This document shows, one piece after another, positions 11,117 to 21,100 of a stretch of DNA of 64,000 nt. Below the pieces are notes generated by a model that ran no database searches, was not told the origin of the DNA, and saw only the letters and a program-made list of their open reading frames with translations. Every line of letters begins with the position of its first letter. Positions within the stretch are counted from its first letter, which is position 1. The DNA is from Myxococcus sp046520405 (GTDB lineage: Bacteria > Myxococcota > Myxococcia > Myxococcales > Myxococcaceae): assembly GCA_046520405.1 (NCBI GenBank), contig JBKGHI010000011.1, forward strand, positions 1 to 64,000, read 5' to 3'. A program made the translations under genes and the position numbers.

Positions 11117-13248
11117 GCGGGACCGCGTCCAGCCTCCTCCCGCTTCGCATCCGCCTCCCGTACACGACGGAGGAGGAGTTCATCGACAAGTACGGCTCGA
11201 ACGTGGCGCGTGGTGGCGTGTTCGTCGCCACGCGCGCCATGAAGCCCGAAGGCACCGGGCTGGCGTTCGAGTTCGTCCTGGCTGACGGGACACGGCTGCT
11301 TCGCGGCGAAGGCGTCGTCGTGAAGTCCCAGGTGGACGCGACGGGCGGGCGTACCGGCATGACGGTGCGCTTCGTGAAGCTGGACGCCGCGAGCAAGGCG
11401 CTCATCGACCGCGTGGTGGCCCGGCGTACCGGCAGTGTGGAGCCACAAGCTCCAGCGCAGGTCGTGCCCCCGCCTCCGGCGACGACGCCTGCTCTCACGC
11501 CACCTCCGGGACTGATTCGCCGGGCACCTGGCGCGAAGAATTCGAGTTCAGTGCGCGCCGCGACTTCGTCACCTGCCCCCTCGCGTGAGGAGGCACACGT
11601 CGAAGGCGCGTCGGCTACAGTTCCTACTGCGGTTGCGGACAGCGGAGCAGCCCTGGCAAACGCAGCGGCCGTTCCGGAAGCCGCGCCCATCGCGACTACG
11701 GAACGAGAAGAGGAGGCGCGCTCGGAGGTTGCGGACTCCAAGTCGACAGCACCCGCCTCCGAACCTGAGCAGGCCCCGAAAGCGCCTGTAGCCAGCACGC
11801 ATACGGATGCGGTGTCCGGGGAGTCAGGTGCGGGCGCGCTCTATGAGCAGACCGCGTTCAGCGACAGTTCAGCCACGGGACCACAGGATTCGGACGCGCC
11901 AGACGCGGAAGAGCGCCCGTCCGTGGCCACTCCGCGTTTTGACGCCGATTCGAGTGACGGGCTCGACTTCGCCATCACCGCGAGCCTCGCTGCGTCGGAA
12001 AACGACGGTGCTGATTCCGAACGAGCGCCACACAGCCCCGACGAGGCCGCGAATGAGGCCTCTGCCCCGGAAGACGCGTCCACCGAAACGGGCATCGCGC
12101 CGGCAACGGCCTCGACGACGAGTGCAGCCGACGCTCCGACCTCGGGTGAGCCGGTGGCGGAGCCTCAACCGCCGCAGCCTCCCCCTGAGTCCGTGGCTCA
12201 AGCCGACACGGACAGTGGCGCTCGGAATGCGACTGAGACTCCAGCCACATCCAACGAGCCAGCCCAAGTTGATTCCGCGTCTGCGGAGCCCTCGACGGAG
12301 CCCACGCTCAAGACAGGCCCCCTCGCTCCGGCGTCAGACGCAGGCACAGAGCCTTCTCTCAAGGCGTTCTCGCCTGCAACGGTGCCCCCCTCTACTGCGG
12401 ACTCAGTGACGGGCGCCCCATCCGCCAACGACGCAGCAACGAATGCTGAGTCAACGGATGCCGCGCCCGGCCCCGAGGCCGCGGCAATCGCTGCTGCCAC
12501 ACATCCCGACCGCATCCCTGCCGCAGGCGAGGCGGCCCCGACGGAATCCGCCTCGACGGCTGCAGCCTCGACTGCCGAGCACGTACCGGACGCCTCCAAC
12601 GCTTCCGCGCGTTCAGAGCCCAAGCCCGAAGTCACAGCAGACGGCTCATCACCGGCTGAAACACCCGCAGCAGCTTCGGCCACGAGCGAAGCACCCCGTA
12701 CTGGTGCGGCATCTGCGTCTTCCGAGACGGCGGTGCTCCCGAGTGAACCTCCCAACGCCGAAGCAGGTGACGCATCCACCACGAGGAGCCCTGCAACAGC
12801 GGCATCCCTGAGCGATGCGCTCGACGCCGAAGCAGTCAACGCCGCGGCCACGGAGTCGACCGCAGCAGCGGCGACGAGCCCCCAAGAGAATCGAACGGCT
12901 GTCACTCCGGAGACGAGAGAGGACGACACGTCGAACGGGCATCCGACAACGCATCGTCCACGCAGGCAGTGGCCGCGCCGCCAAGCGCCCCCGAAACAGA
13001 CAAGACCGCGCCCGACGATTCCGCCTCGAACCCCACTGAGCGAGCAGAGGCAGCCACCGGTTCAGACGAGGCGCCGTCCCAGGCACCAACCGCGTTGGCT
13101 CCCGCAGTCGACCTGGGTTCACCTCGAACGCCAGCGGACACGGCGATTGAGCCCGCGAGCCACACGGCTCTGTCCGAAGCCGCGACGCCTGTGGCCGCGC
13201 ACAACGAAACGCCTCCGCCCAGCACGGCCACGGATGCCGCATCCGTAG
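11113..13248 (+). CDS. N-terminal part of PilZ-linker-Hsp70 protein (TIGR02266 PilZ-like domain; frameshifted)
   Basis: Residues ~8-105 are a PilZ-like domain of the Myxococcus paralogous family TIGR02266 (LRIRLPYTTEEEFIDKYGSN; NVARGGVFV; GMTVRFVKLD). The second c-di-GMP signature (D/NxSxxG) appears as NVARGG without the Ser, so nucleotide binding is uncertain. From ~115 to ~610 the protein is an Ala/Ser/Thr/Pro/Glu-rich linker. Near base 12,940 the composition changes abruptly to Arg/Pro-rich (PRRQWPRRQAPPKQTRPRP), the mark of a wrong frame; the A/S-rich linker continues in the frame of the Hsp70 part. The true product is most likely 1282 aa joined at about 12,937. The start is coupled (ATGA) to the lipoprotein gene. 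Confidence 0.8.
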   Translation: MSGTASSLLPLRIRLPYTTEEEFIDKYGSNVARGGVFVATRAMKPEGTGLAFEFVLADGTRLLRGEGVVVKSQVDATGGRTGMTVRFVKLDAASKALIDRVVARRTGSVEPQAPAQVVPPPPATTPALTPPPGLIRRAPGAKNSSSVRAATSSPAPSREEAHVEGASATVPTAVADSGAALANAAAVPEAAPIATTEREEEARSEVADSKSTAPASEPEQAPKAPVASTHTDAVSGESGAGALYEQTAFSDSSATGPQDSDAPDAEERPSVATPRFDADSSDGLDFAITASLAASENDGADSERAPHSPDEAANEASAPEDASTETGIAPATASTTSAADAPTSGEPVAEPQPPQPPPESVAQADTDSGARNATETPATSNEPAQVDSASAEPSTEPTLKTGPLAPASDAGTEPSLKAFSPATVPPSTADSVTGAPSANDAATNAESTDAAPGPEAAAIAAATHPDRIPAAGEAAPTESASTAAASTAEHVPDASNASARSEPKPEVTADGSSPAETPAAASATSEAPRTGAASASSETAVLPSEPPNAEAGDASTTRSPATAASLSDALDAEAVNAAATESTAAAATSPQENRTAVTPETREDDTSNGHPTTHRPRRQWPRRQAPPKQTRPRPTIPPRTPLSEQRQPPVQTRRRPRHQPRWLPQSTWVHLERQRTRRLSPRATRLCPKPRRLWPRTTKRLRPARPRMPHP
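12937..12939 (+). other. Probable single-base deletion (frameshift) in the PilZ-Hsp70 gene
   Basis: Reading AACGGGCATCC with one more G (AAC GGG GCA TCC GAC AAC GCA) joins the linker of the upstream frame to the linker of the downstream frame. The combined gene 11113-14960 then has a whole number of codons. The exact base could lie anywhere between about 12,920 and 12,945. Confidence 0.6.
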
Positions 13249-14960
13249 CGACAGTCACAGGAACAGCCCCCGTCCGTACCGAAGCCGAGCCCACGCCCGC
13301 CGTCGCCCTGGACTCGGATGCACCGCGCAACCGCCGCCGAGCCCTACTCGAAGTCCCCATTCCCCAGCCGACCTCGACGCCCGCGCTGCCCGAGGTCGTA
13401 CTCGGCATCGACCTGGGCACGTCGCACGCGCGCGTCGCTGTCGTCCAGGCCGGAACGCCCACGCTCATCCCGCTCCCCGGCACCGGCACCACGGACCTCC
13501 CCGCCCTCATCGCGGTGAATGGCACCGGTGAGCTCGTCGTCGGCGCCGCGGCACAGACAGAAGGACAGCGCGCGCCCCGCCGGGCCATCTCCGGTCTCAA
13601 GCGACTGCTCGGCCTGAAGGCGCGTTCTCCCCAGCTCCGCTGGCTCGCACCGTTGCTCCCCTTCCCCATCACCACGGATGCGAATGGGGACTCCGCCGTC
13701 GAGGTCCGGGGCCGCGTCATCTCGCCCACCCTCTTCACGGCCATGCTGCTTCGCGAGCTGAAGCACGCCGCAGCCACGCACCTCGGCCGCAAGCCGACCC
13801 GCGCCGTCATCTGCGCTCCCACGCATTTCACCGACCGCCAGTGCGCGGCGCTCCGGGACGCCGCCACGCTCGCGGGGCTCGATGCCCAGCGCATCCTCAT
13901 CGCCCCAGCGGCAGCGGCGCTCGCGTACGCGCATGGGCGGGGACTCGCTCGAAAGCGCGTGCTCGTGGTGGACCTCGGAGGCGGCGGCCTCCAGGTCTGC
14001 GTGGTGCAAGTCACCGGCGACGACCTCGAGGTCATCACCACCGGCGGCGACGCCACCCTCGGCGGCATGGACTTCGATGCACGCATCGCCGAGGCCATCG
14101 CCAGCGACCTCTCCGAACAGGGCGTGCCCAAGCCGGACCATCCCCTCGACTGGGCCCCCCTGCGCACCGCCGCCGAGTCCGCCAAGGTGGCCCTCTCCTC
14201 GCAGGAGCAGGTGGACGTCTCCCTTCCGTCGGGCACCGTGCCACCCCTCAGCCGGGAGCGCGTGGAGGCCCTCACCGCCGACCTCGCCCAGCGCGTCACC
14301 ACCGTGGTCCGCGACGTCCTCGAATCCAACGCGCTCTCCCCTCAGGGACTGGACGCGGTGCTCCTCGTGGGCGGGCAGAGCGCCACGCCCATGGTCCGCC
14401 GCCGACTCGAGGAGAGCCTGGGCGTGAGCGTGCGTGACGACGTGGACGCTCGGGGCAGCGTGGCCCTCGGCGCCGCGCTGCTTGGACAGGGCCTCCTGCT
14501 CGCGGAGGCAGGCAAGCCCGCGGCCACCGTGTCCGAGGTGCTCTCCTCGCCGCTCGCCGTCGCCGAGCGCGGAGGCACCTTGCGCCGCGTCCTCGAGCGG
14601 AACACCCGCCTGCCCGCGACCAAGACGCTGGTGCTGCCCTCCGCACCCGGCCCACTGGAGCTCGCGCTCTTCCAGGGGACGTCAACGCAGGCCTCGGACG
14701 CCGAGTACCTCGGCCGGCTCACGCTCGACGTGGAGCGCGCGGGCGAGGTGGAACTGCACCTGGCGCTCTCCGCGGATGGCGCCTTGTCAGTGGAGGCCAC
14801 GCTGCCGGGCGTGAAGCGGCACGCGGTGACACTCGTCACGGAGCCCCTGGACGACGCGGCCTTCGACGCGCTCCTCGCCCGCTCTCCCCTGGTCCCCGAG
14901 CCGGAGCCCCGTCCGGGCGGCCTGCTGTCCGGACTGAAGAAGCTCTTCGGCCGCCGCTGA
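12969..14960 (+). CDS. C-terminal part of PilZ-linker-Hsp70 protein (Hsp70/DnaK-like ATPase)
   Basis: The frame opens at a GTG inside the linker. Hsp70 begins at about residue 142: phosphate-1 motif VLGIDLGTSHARVAVV, phosphate-2 VLVVDLGGGGLQ (about 332), the connecting GGDATLGGMDFDARI, and the adenosine motif VLLVGGQSATP (about 465). A short substrate-binding-like beta domain follows and the protein ends in LKKLFGRR, without the full DnaK helical lid. This is an Hsp70-type ATPase of the divergent bacterial kind rather than housekeeping DnaK. Fused to PilZ it could be a chaperone controlled by a second messenger or a partner protein; that is inference. If no frameshift is real, this would be a separate Hsp70-like gene with poor initiation signals. 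Confidence 0.85.
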   Translation: MAAPPSAPETDKTAPDDSASNPTERAEAATGSDEAPSQAPTALAPAVDLGSPRTPADTAIEPASHTALSEAATPVAAHNETPPPSTATDAASVATVTGTAPVRTEAEPTPAVALDSDAPRNRRRALLEVPIPQPTSTPALPEVVLGIDLGTSHARVAVVQAGTPTLIPLPGTGTTDLPALIAVNGTGELVVGAAAQTEGQRAPRRAISGLKRLLGLKARSPQLRWLAPLLPFPITTDANGDSAVEVRGRVISPTLFTAMLLRELKHAAATHLGRKPTRAVICAPTHFTDRQCAALRDAATLAGLDAQRILIAPAAAALAYAHGRGLARKRVLVVDLGGGGLQVCVVQVTGDDLEVITTGGDATLGGMDFDARIAEAIASDLSEQGVPKPDHPLDWAPLRTAAESAKVALSSQEQVDVSLPSGTVPPLSRERVEALTADLAQRVTTVVRDVLESNALSPQGLDAVLLVGGQSATPMVRRRLEESLGVSVRDDVDARGSVALGAALLGQGLLLAEAGKPAATVSEVLSSPLAVAERGGTLRRVLERNTRLPATKTLVLPSAPGPLELALFQGTSTQASDAEYLGRLTLDVERAGEVELHLALSADGALSVEATLPGVKRHAVTLVTEPLDDAAFDALLARSPLVPEPEPRPGGLLSGLKKLFGRR

Positions 14961-15008
14961 GCCCCTGCCCGCCCGTCCGCGTGGACGCCGCCGCATCCCC
15001 CGCCCCGT

Positions 15009-15029
15009 GGGCCGATGCGCCCGCGGCCC
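15009..15029 (+). terminator. GC-rich hairpin after the Hsp70 gene
   Basis: GGGCCG (15009-15014) pairs with CGGCCC (15024-15029) across a 9-base loop, 48 bases after the stop. There is no T tract. Confidence 0.3.
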
Positions 15030-15120
15030 GCCAGGCCACCGTGCGCCTCTGCGTCTCTCTCTGTAACCGTGGCGACAGATGGCCAGTTTCCCGGTGACTG
15101 ATTTCCCGGGGAGGAATGCG

Positions 15121-15747
15121 ATGCGACGTTCGATTGTGGGTGGAGTCGCCACGGCGGCGCTGGGCATGGCGGGACCGGCCTTCGCCATCGAGGCACAGCA
15201 GGTGGGCGAGCGGCTTCGCGTCGAGGAGCGCCCGTTGGTGGGCCTCGACGTCCGGCTGGGCCTCGGCAACTTCACTGGAGACCTCGGCAACAACACCAAG
15301 GTGGGCCCGCTGCTGGGCATCAACGCCAGCGCCTACCCCTGGCAGTACGGCGGCGTCGAGGTGGGCTACGAAGGCCAGCGCCTTCCCATCAGAGACTCGC
15401 GTCTCCGCGACAACGGCGATGGCGAGGGCGTCTGGCGTCACAACGCCACCCTGATGGCCAAGGCGGGACCGCTCCTCGACGAGAAATGGCGGCCCTTCGT
15501 CGGCGCCGGCGTGGGCCTGAGCTACCTCAACCCGTCGGACGGCGCGGACCGCGTCTACAACAACGACTGGCAGACGGAGCTCCCGCTGGCGGCGGGCCTG
15601 GACTACCGCTTCGGCAACCTGGTGGCCGGCGCGCGCGCCACCTACCGGTTCGTCGGCGGGGAGGGCCTCATCCGAAACCCCGTCACCAACGCCGACGAGA
15701 AAGGCAGCCTCTTCAACGGCAACGTGATGATTGGCGGCCAGTTCTAG
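15121..15747 (+). CDS. Outer-membrane beta-barrel protein
   Basis: 208 aa. The ATG at 15121 is preceded at 6 bases by GGGAGG and starts a clean signal peptide (MRRSIVGGVATAALGMAGPAFA). The mature part is a run of amphipathic strands ending in Phe (NVMIGGQF), as in small OmpA/OmpW-like barrels: GLDVRLGLGNFTG, YGGVEVGYEGQRL, GPLLDEKWRPFVGAGVGLSY, LDYRFGNLVAGARATYRF. The C-terminal Phe is the usual assembly signal. No function beyond an outer-membrane location can be given. It converges on the glutamate-cysteine ligase gene. Confidence 0.8.
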   Translation: MRRSIVGGVATAALGMAGPAFAIEAQQVGERLRVEERPLVGLDVRLGLGNFTGDLGNNTKVGPLLGINASAYPWQYGGVEVGYEGQRLPIRDSRLRDNGDGEGVWRHNATLMAKAGPLLDEKWRPFVGAGVGLSYLNPSDGADRVYNNDWQTELPLAAGLDYRFGNLVAGARATYRFVGGEGLIRNPVTNADEKGSLFNGNVMIGGQF

Positions 15748-15753
15748 GCCGCC
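15733..15753. terminator. Hairpin at the end of the barrel-protein gene
   Basis: GGCGGCC-AGTTCTA-GGCCGCC is a perfect 7-bp inverted repeat spanning the TAG stop (15745-15747). It lies between convergent genes and has no T tract. Confidence 0.4.
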
Positions 15754-15759
15754 CACCCG

Positions 15760-17097
15760 TCACAGGCCGAAGCCGTCCAGCAGCGCCTCGGGGCGGGGGT
15801 TCTTCTCCCACGCCTCGAGCACCGCCACCGCGGGCGAACGGCCCGACGCGGCCACCGCGTCCAAGGGGTCCAACAAGGGCGCGTCCGCCGCATCCAGCCG
15901 CATCAGGCCCCGGCGGGAGATGGCCAGCATCTCCGCCGCCAGACGGTGAATCTCCTGCGAGCCCAGCCGGCCCCCAAGGCCCTCGCGCCGCGCCGTGTCA
16001 TGGAAGGCCAGGTGCTCGGAGTAGCTCAGCTTCGGCAACAGGCGCTCGGCCTCCTCCAGCGCGGTGGCGTCATAGAGGATGCCGCGCCATAGCGCTGCCA
16101 GTGCCCCCGTCATGGCCGGGTTCACACAGTCCGCGCCACGCACCTCGAGCACCGTCTTCAGCCGCACCTCGGGGAAGAGCGTGGACAGGTGGTCCGTCCA
16201 GTCGCCCAGGTCGGGCGGCTTGCCCTCGAAGCCCTCCTTCATCAACTGCCGGAAGGTCAGCTTCGGATACAGGTATTCATTGTTACGCCGCAGGAAGAGC
16301 AGCGGCGCATCCAGCGCCCACTCCACATAGGCACGGTAGGAGAACGAGCCGTCGAAGAACGCGGGGAGGTAGCCACAGCGCGTGGGGTCGACCTCGTCCC
16401 AAACGCGGTTGCGGAAGGACAGGTAGCCGGACGGCTTGCCCTCCACCAGGGGGCTGTTGGCGTAGAGCGCGTTCATCAGCGGGGCGAGCCGCGCCACCAC
16501 CACCGTCTTGCGGACACAGTCCGCCTCGTCCGCCCAGTCCAGGGACACCTGGCCGGTAGACGTCATCAACATCATGTTCAGCGCCAGCCGGCCGCGCTCC
16601 GGCAGCGTGCGGCGCATGATGAGGTAGCGCGTCTTGGGCATCCACGGCATCTGCGCCGTCGTCCCGAACGGCCGGTACCCCAGGAAGACGAGCCGCAGGC
16701 CCAGCTCCTTCGCGGCGGCGGACACCTCCGACAGGTGCGTCAGGTTCTCCGCATGCGCCTCGCGCGCGGTGACGAAGGGGCTGCCGGACAGCTCCACCTG
16801 GCCGCCGGGCTCCAGGGAGATGGTGGCTCCGCCGCGCTGCAGCGCGATGACGGGCGACTCGGGCGTCTCCCGGAACGGCGTATAGCCCGCCGCGGCCACC
16901 CGGTTCAGCAGCGCGCCCACGCCCCGCTCACCTTCATAGGTGGGGGGCTCCGCGGCGCCGGCGGGGTAGAGGAACTTTTCGTGCTCGAGCCCCAGGCGGT
17001 GCGCACTACGGGGCTTCTCGGCGGCTCGGAATCCAGCCAACAGCATGTCGACGGAGGAGATGGGCTCTGAGGCCGCGCGCTTGAGGTCGAGGGACAT
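15760..17097 (-). CDS. gshA: Glutamate-cysteine ligase (GCS2/plant-type)
   Basis: 445 aa, the usual length of the plant/alphaproteobacterial class. It catalyses the ATP-dependent joining of glutamate and cysteine, the first step of glutathione synthesis, in the cytoplasm. Supporting stretches are HRLGLEHEKFLY (substrate/metal-binding Glu residues), SLEPGGQVELSGSPF, MPKTRYLIMRRTLP, LMTSTGQVSLDWADE and VLEVRGADC. No glutathione synthetase gene is nearby. It diverges from the EI24 gene across a short AT-rich spacer containing TATATAAC. Confidence 0.9.
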   Translation of the reverse strand: MSLDLKRAASEPISSVDMLLAGFRAAEKPRSAHRLGLEHEKFLYPAGAAEPPTYEGERGVGALLNRVAAAGYTPFRETPESPVIALQRGGATISLEPGGQVELSGSPFVTAREAHAENLTHLSEVSAAAKELGLRLVFLGYRPFGTTAQMPWMPKTRYLIMRRTLPERGRLALNMMLMTSTGQVSLDWADEADCVRKTVVVARLAPLMNALYANSPLVEGKPSGYLSFRNRVWDEVDPTRCGYLPAFFDGSFSYRAYVEWALDAPLLFLRRNNEYLYPKLTFRQLMKEGFEGKPPDLGDWTDHLSTLFPEVRLKTVLEVRGADCVNPAMTGALAALWRGILYDATALEEAERLLPKLSYSEHLAFHDTARREGLGGRLGSQEIHRLAAEMLAISRRGLMRLDAADAPLLDPLDAVAASGRSPAVAVLEAWEKNPRPEALLDGFGL

Positions 17098-17156
17098 GGG
17101 CGCGCCCTATATAACCTAGACCTTCAGAGCTGCTTTGTTTTGCGCATCGGCCTGCC
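17098..17156. promoter_or_regulatory. Divergent promoter region of gshA and the EI24 gene
   Basis: 59 bases. TATATAAC at 17108-17115 can serve as a -10 box on either strand (TATAAC forward, TATATA reverse). No good -35 box at standard spacing was found. Confidence 0.3.
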
Positions 17157-17975
17157 ATGAGCCCACACTCCCCCCTCCCCTCCATCTCCCCCCAGCCCCG
17201 CCTGTCCGATTTCTTCCAGGGACTGGGACTGCTTGGCCGGGCCTTCTCCCTCATCCTGCGCGACCGCCGCCTGTTCCTCCTGTCCGCCCTCTGCGCCGTG
17301 GTCACCGCGGCCGCCCTGGTGGGACTCGTCTGGATGCTGTGGCGCTACGCCCCCGGCGCCCTGGATTCCGTCTGGACCCGCCCGGAGAGCTGGTACGGCC
17401 AGGCCGCCTGGACCACCGTGCTGGTGCTGTCCGGCCTGGTGCTCTGGGTCGTGGGCGCCAATATCCTGCCGCCCCTGCTGCTGGCCCCGCTCCAGGACCC
17501 GCTGTCGGAGCTGACCGAGGAGGCCTGCGGCGGCGGCCCGGGCGCCTCCTTCACCGTGGCGGGTTTCCTCCGGGGGTTCGTCACCGGCATCACCCACACG
17601 CTCGCGCGCCTGTTCTTCCTGCTCGCGGGCCTGGCTGTACTCCTGCCCCTCCACCTGATACCGGGGGTGGGCAGCGTGCTGTGGACGGTCCTCGCCAGTC
17701 TGTACACCATGACGTGGATGGCCGGCGAGTACCTGGCCGCGCCCATGACGCGCCACCTGTATCCCTTCGCCGAGGTGCGCCGGATGCTGCGCGAGCGCCG
17801 GGCGCTGTGCCTGGGCCTGGGCGCGGGCATCTACGTGCTGCTCTGGGTGCCCATCCTCAACGCGTTCTTCCTGCCGGTGGCCATCGTCGCCGGCACCCTG
17901 CTCTACGGCGGGCTGCGCGAGGCCCGCTTGCTGGCGCCCCCTCCTGGAGAGACCACTACCGCTGCGTTGAAATAA
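17157..17975 (+). CDS. EI24/CysZ-like inner-membrane protein
   Basis: 272 aa. The N-terminal motif SDFFQGLGLLGRAFSLILRD leads into several hydrophobic segments (about 40-65, 90-120, 150-180, 195-215, 230-265). This matches the EI24 domain family, which includes the sulfate permease CysZ. The loop with a long amphipathic region between segments two and three is also typical. Substrate unknown; sulfate transport is possible but no cysteine-synthesis genes lie nearby. It is divergent from gshA, so a sulfur or thiol link is a speculation based on position only. Confidence 0.75.
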   Translation: MSPHSPLPSISPQPRLSDFFQGLGLLGRAFSLILRDRRLFLLSALCAVVTAAALVGLVWMLWRYAPGALDSVWTRPESWYGQAAWTTVLVLSGLVLWVVGANILPPLLLAPLQDPLSELTEEACGGGPGASFTVAGFLRGFVTGITHTLARLFFLLAGLAVLLPLHLIPGVGSVLWTVLASLYTMTWMAGEYLAAPMTRHLYPFAEVRRMLRERRALCLGLGAGIYVLLWVPILNAFFLPVAIVAGTLLYGGLREARLLAPPPGETTTAALK

Positions 17976-18089
17976 ACGTCCCGGCCGGATGTCCATCCCG
18001 GGGGACCGGGAACGCAATGCCCACCAGGGACGTTCTGCTTCACCAGCAGAGAGGCGATGCCTTGAAGCACCTGGAGCCCGTGATTAGGC

Positions 18090-18119
18090 TTGCCCGGCCG
18101 CTTACAGTGTTCGTCTACT
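18090..18119 (+). promoter_or_regulatory. Possible sigma-70-type promoter upstream of the S41 protease gene
   Basis: TTGCCC (18090-18095), an 18-base spacer and TCTACT (18114-18119), ending 70 bases before the gene. Both boxes are imperfect. Confidence 0.25.
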
Positions 18120-18189
18120 CCGCATAAACGGTCGAAATCTCAAGGCTTCTCGCCACACCCGGGGTACCGGAAGAAGTGCCCCAGCTTGG

Positions 18190-21100
18190 ATGAACCAAAT
18201 GCCGCGTCTCCTCCGCCGCATCACAGCCGTTGCCGTGCTCCTCGGCGCCTGGGCCCTGGTGGGCAATGACCGGGCTCCCTTGCCGCTGACCATGGGCGCA
18301 GCCGAGGCCGGCCAAGGCTCGTGGGACGGCAGCCTTCCTGCCGCCAAGGGCGAGAAGGCCCCGCACGACCTCAACAGCCTGCGCGTCCTGACGAAGGTCA
18401 TCCTCTACGTGAAGGAGAACTACGTCGACCCGAAGCGGGTGAAGCCGAAGGAGATGATGATCGCCTCGCTGGAGTACGTCGAGAAGAGCGTTCCCGACGT
18501 GCTCGTGGATGGCAACGCGGAGACGGGCAAGCTCAACGTCAACGTGAACGGCAAGCAGCGCGAGTTCGACATCGCCCACGTGGACTCGCTGTGGAAGATG
18601 TCCTTCGCGCTCAAGGACGTCTTCGACTTCCTGTCGAAGAACATGCGGCCCATCGAGGACACGCGCGACGTGGAGTACGCGGCCGTCAACGGCATGCTGT
18701 CCACGTTGGATCCGCACTCGGTGCTGCTGCGCCCGGAGCTGTACCGGGAGATGAAGCTGTCCACCAAGGGCGAGTTCGGCGGCCTGGGCTTCGTCATCCA
18801 GATGCGCGAGGGCAACCTGACCGTGGTCAAGGTCATCCCGAAGACGCCCGCGCACCGCGCCGGCATCCAGAAGGACGACCGCATCAAGAAGATTGGCGAG
18901 GAGTCCACCGTCAACATGGACCTCAACGAGGCCGTGTCGAAGCTGCGCGGCCCGGTGGACAGCCGCATCACCATCACCGTGGAGCGCGACGGCTGGGACA
19001 AGCCCCGCATCATGACGCTGGCCCGCGCCATGATTTCGATTGAGAGCGTGCAGCACAAGATGCTCTCCAACAACGTCGGCTACATCCGGCTGAAGAACTT
19101 CCAGGGCAACACCACGCGAGACCTCGAGGCGGCGCTGACGCAGCTTCGCAAGCAGGCGGACGCGAAGGGCGGCTTCAAGGGCCTGGTGCTCGACATGCGC
19201 GGCAACCCGGGCGGTCTGCTGGAGCAGGCCATCCAGGTCTCCGACACGTTCCTCTCCAGCGGCACCATCGTCGCGACGGTGGGCCTGTCCGACAAGCTGC
19301 GCGAGGAGAAGCGCGCCCGGGCCACGGAGGGCGAGGACGCCTACCCCATCGCCGTGCTGGTCAACGCCGGCAGCGCCTCCGCGTCCGAAATCGTCGCGGG
19401 CGCGCTGAAGAACCTCGACCGCGCGACCATCATCGGCCGGCAGACCTTCGGCAAGGGCAGCGTCCAGGTGCTGTACGACTTCCCGGATGACAGCGCGCTG
19501 AAGCTGACCATCGCCAAGTACCTCACCCCGGGCGACGTCTCCATCCAGGAGGTCGGCATCGTCCCGGACATCCAGCTCATCCCCACCCGCGCCACCGACG
19601 AGCGCGTGGACGTGTTCGCGCCGCGCCGCTCCATGGGCGAGGCGGACCTGGATCAGCACTTCGGCAACCCGGACTCCTCCACGGTGGCCAAGAAGCGCGA
19701 GGACGTGCTCGACCGCGAGAAGCCGCTGGAGACCATGAAGTACCTGAAGGTGGATGAGAAGCAGGCGCAGGCCGCCGCCAAGAAGGAAGAGAGCAAGACG
19801 GCGCCCAAGACGGCGAAGCACGGGGAGAAGGACCCGCGCCTGGACGTCGACGTGGCCGGCATCGGCGAGGACCTGGACGACCAGCTCGACGCCGAGGCCC
19901 AGGAGGAGATCAAGGAGGACTTCGAGGTCCAGTTCGCCCGCGACTTCGTGCTGCGCGCTCCGGCCACCACGCGCAAGGAGCAGCTCAAGCAGGGCAAGGC
20001 GTTCATCGACCAGAAGCGCGCCGAGGAAGAGTCCCGCATCAACGCCGCCATCGCCGCGCTGGGCGTGGACTGGAGCGCGGGCCCCACGCCGAAGAACGTG
20101 CAGATGGCCGTGTCGCTGACGCCGGGCCCGGACGCGAAGATTGTCGCGGGCGAGGCGATGGAGATGGCGCTGACCGCGGAGAACCGTGGCACCGAGCCGC
20201 TCAAGCGCGTGCGCGCCTGGACGGAGAGCGACAACGCCTTCCTCGACCGCCGCGAGTTCCTCTTCGGCGCGCTGGCGCCGGGTGAGAAGAAGACCTGGAA
20301 GGTGAAGGTGCGCCTGCCCAAGGACCTCACCAGCCGCCGCGACGACGTGACGGTGCGCTTCTTCGACGACCACGGCGCCCTGCCGGAGACGCGGGTGGCC
20401 GAGCTCAACTTCGTGGAGCTGCCCCGCCCCGCCTTCGCCTTCAACTGGCAGGTCATCGACGACTGCGCCACCTGCAACGGCGACGGCACCCTGCAGCGCG
20501 GCGAGACGGTCTCCGTGCTGCTCGACGTGACGAACGCGGGCACCGGCGCGGCGCTCGACTCCTTCACGCAGATCAAGAATGGCGGCGACGCCAACATCTT
20601 CATCGAGAAGGGCCGCTTCAAACTGGGCGAGCTGAAGCCCGGTGAGACGAAGACGGCGCGCTTCCAGCTCGAGGTGAAGAAGGGCTTCAAGGGCGACACG
20701 TTCCCGCTGAAGCTGGCCATCATCGACGAGCCGCTGGAGGAGTTCGTGATGGAGAAGCTGGAGCTGCCCGTCACCGAGGCTCCGGTCGCCACGATGGAGC
20801 CGAAGAAGGGCCTGGTCCGCCTGGCGGACAAGGTGGAGCTGTACGGCGCGCCCGCGCAGAACGCGCGCACCGTGGCGAAGCTGAGTGGCACGACGGTGCT
20901 GCCCGCCGAGGCGGCCACCAAGGGCTACTACCGCGTGGAGCTGGAGAAGGACCGCTTCGCCTTCGTGCGCAGCCAGGACGCGAAGGAGCTGAAGACGGGC
21001 AAGGCCACCGCGCCCAAGGCGACGCTGGTCACCAACCACCGCCCGCCCGACATCCGCCTGGACGTGGATCCGGCCGCGGGCGGCCTGGTGGCCAACGGGG

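Noticed and set aside
12900..12969. Programmed -1 ribosomal frameshifting in the PilZ-Hsp70 gene
   Set aside because: No slippery heptamer (X XXY YYZ) or strong downstream structure is seen, and two unrelated genes show the same kind of break in G/C runs, so sequence error is simpler.
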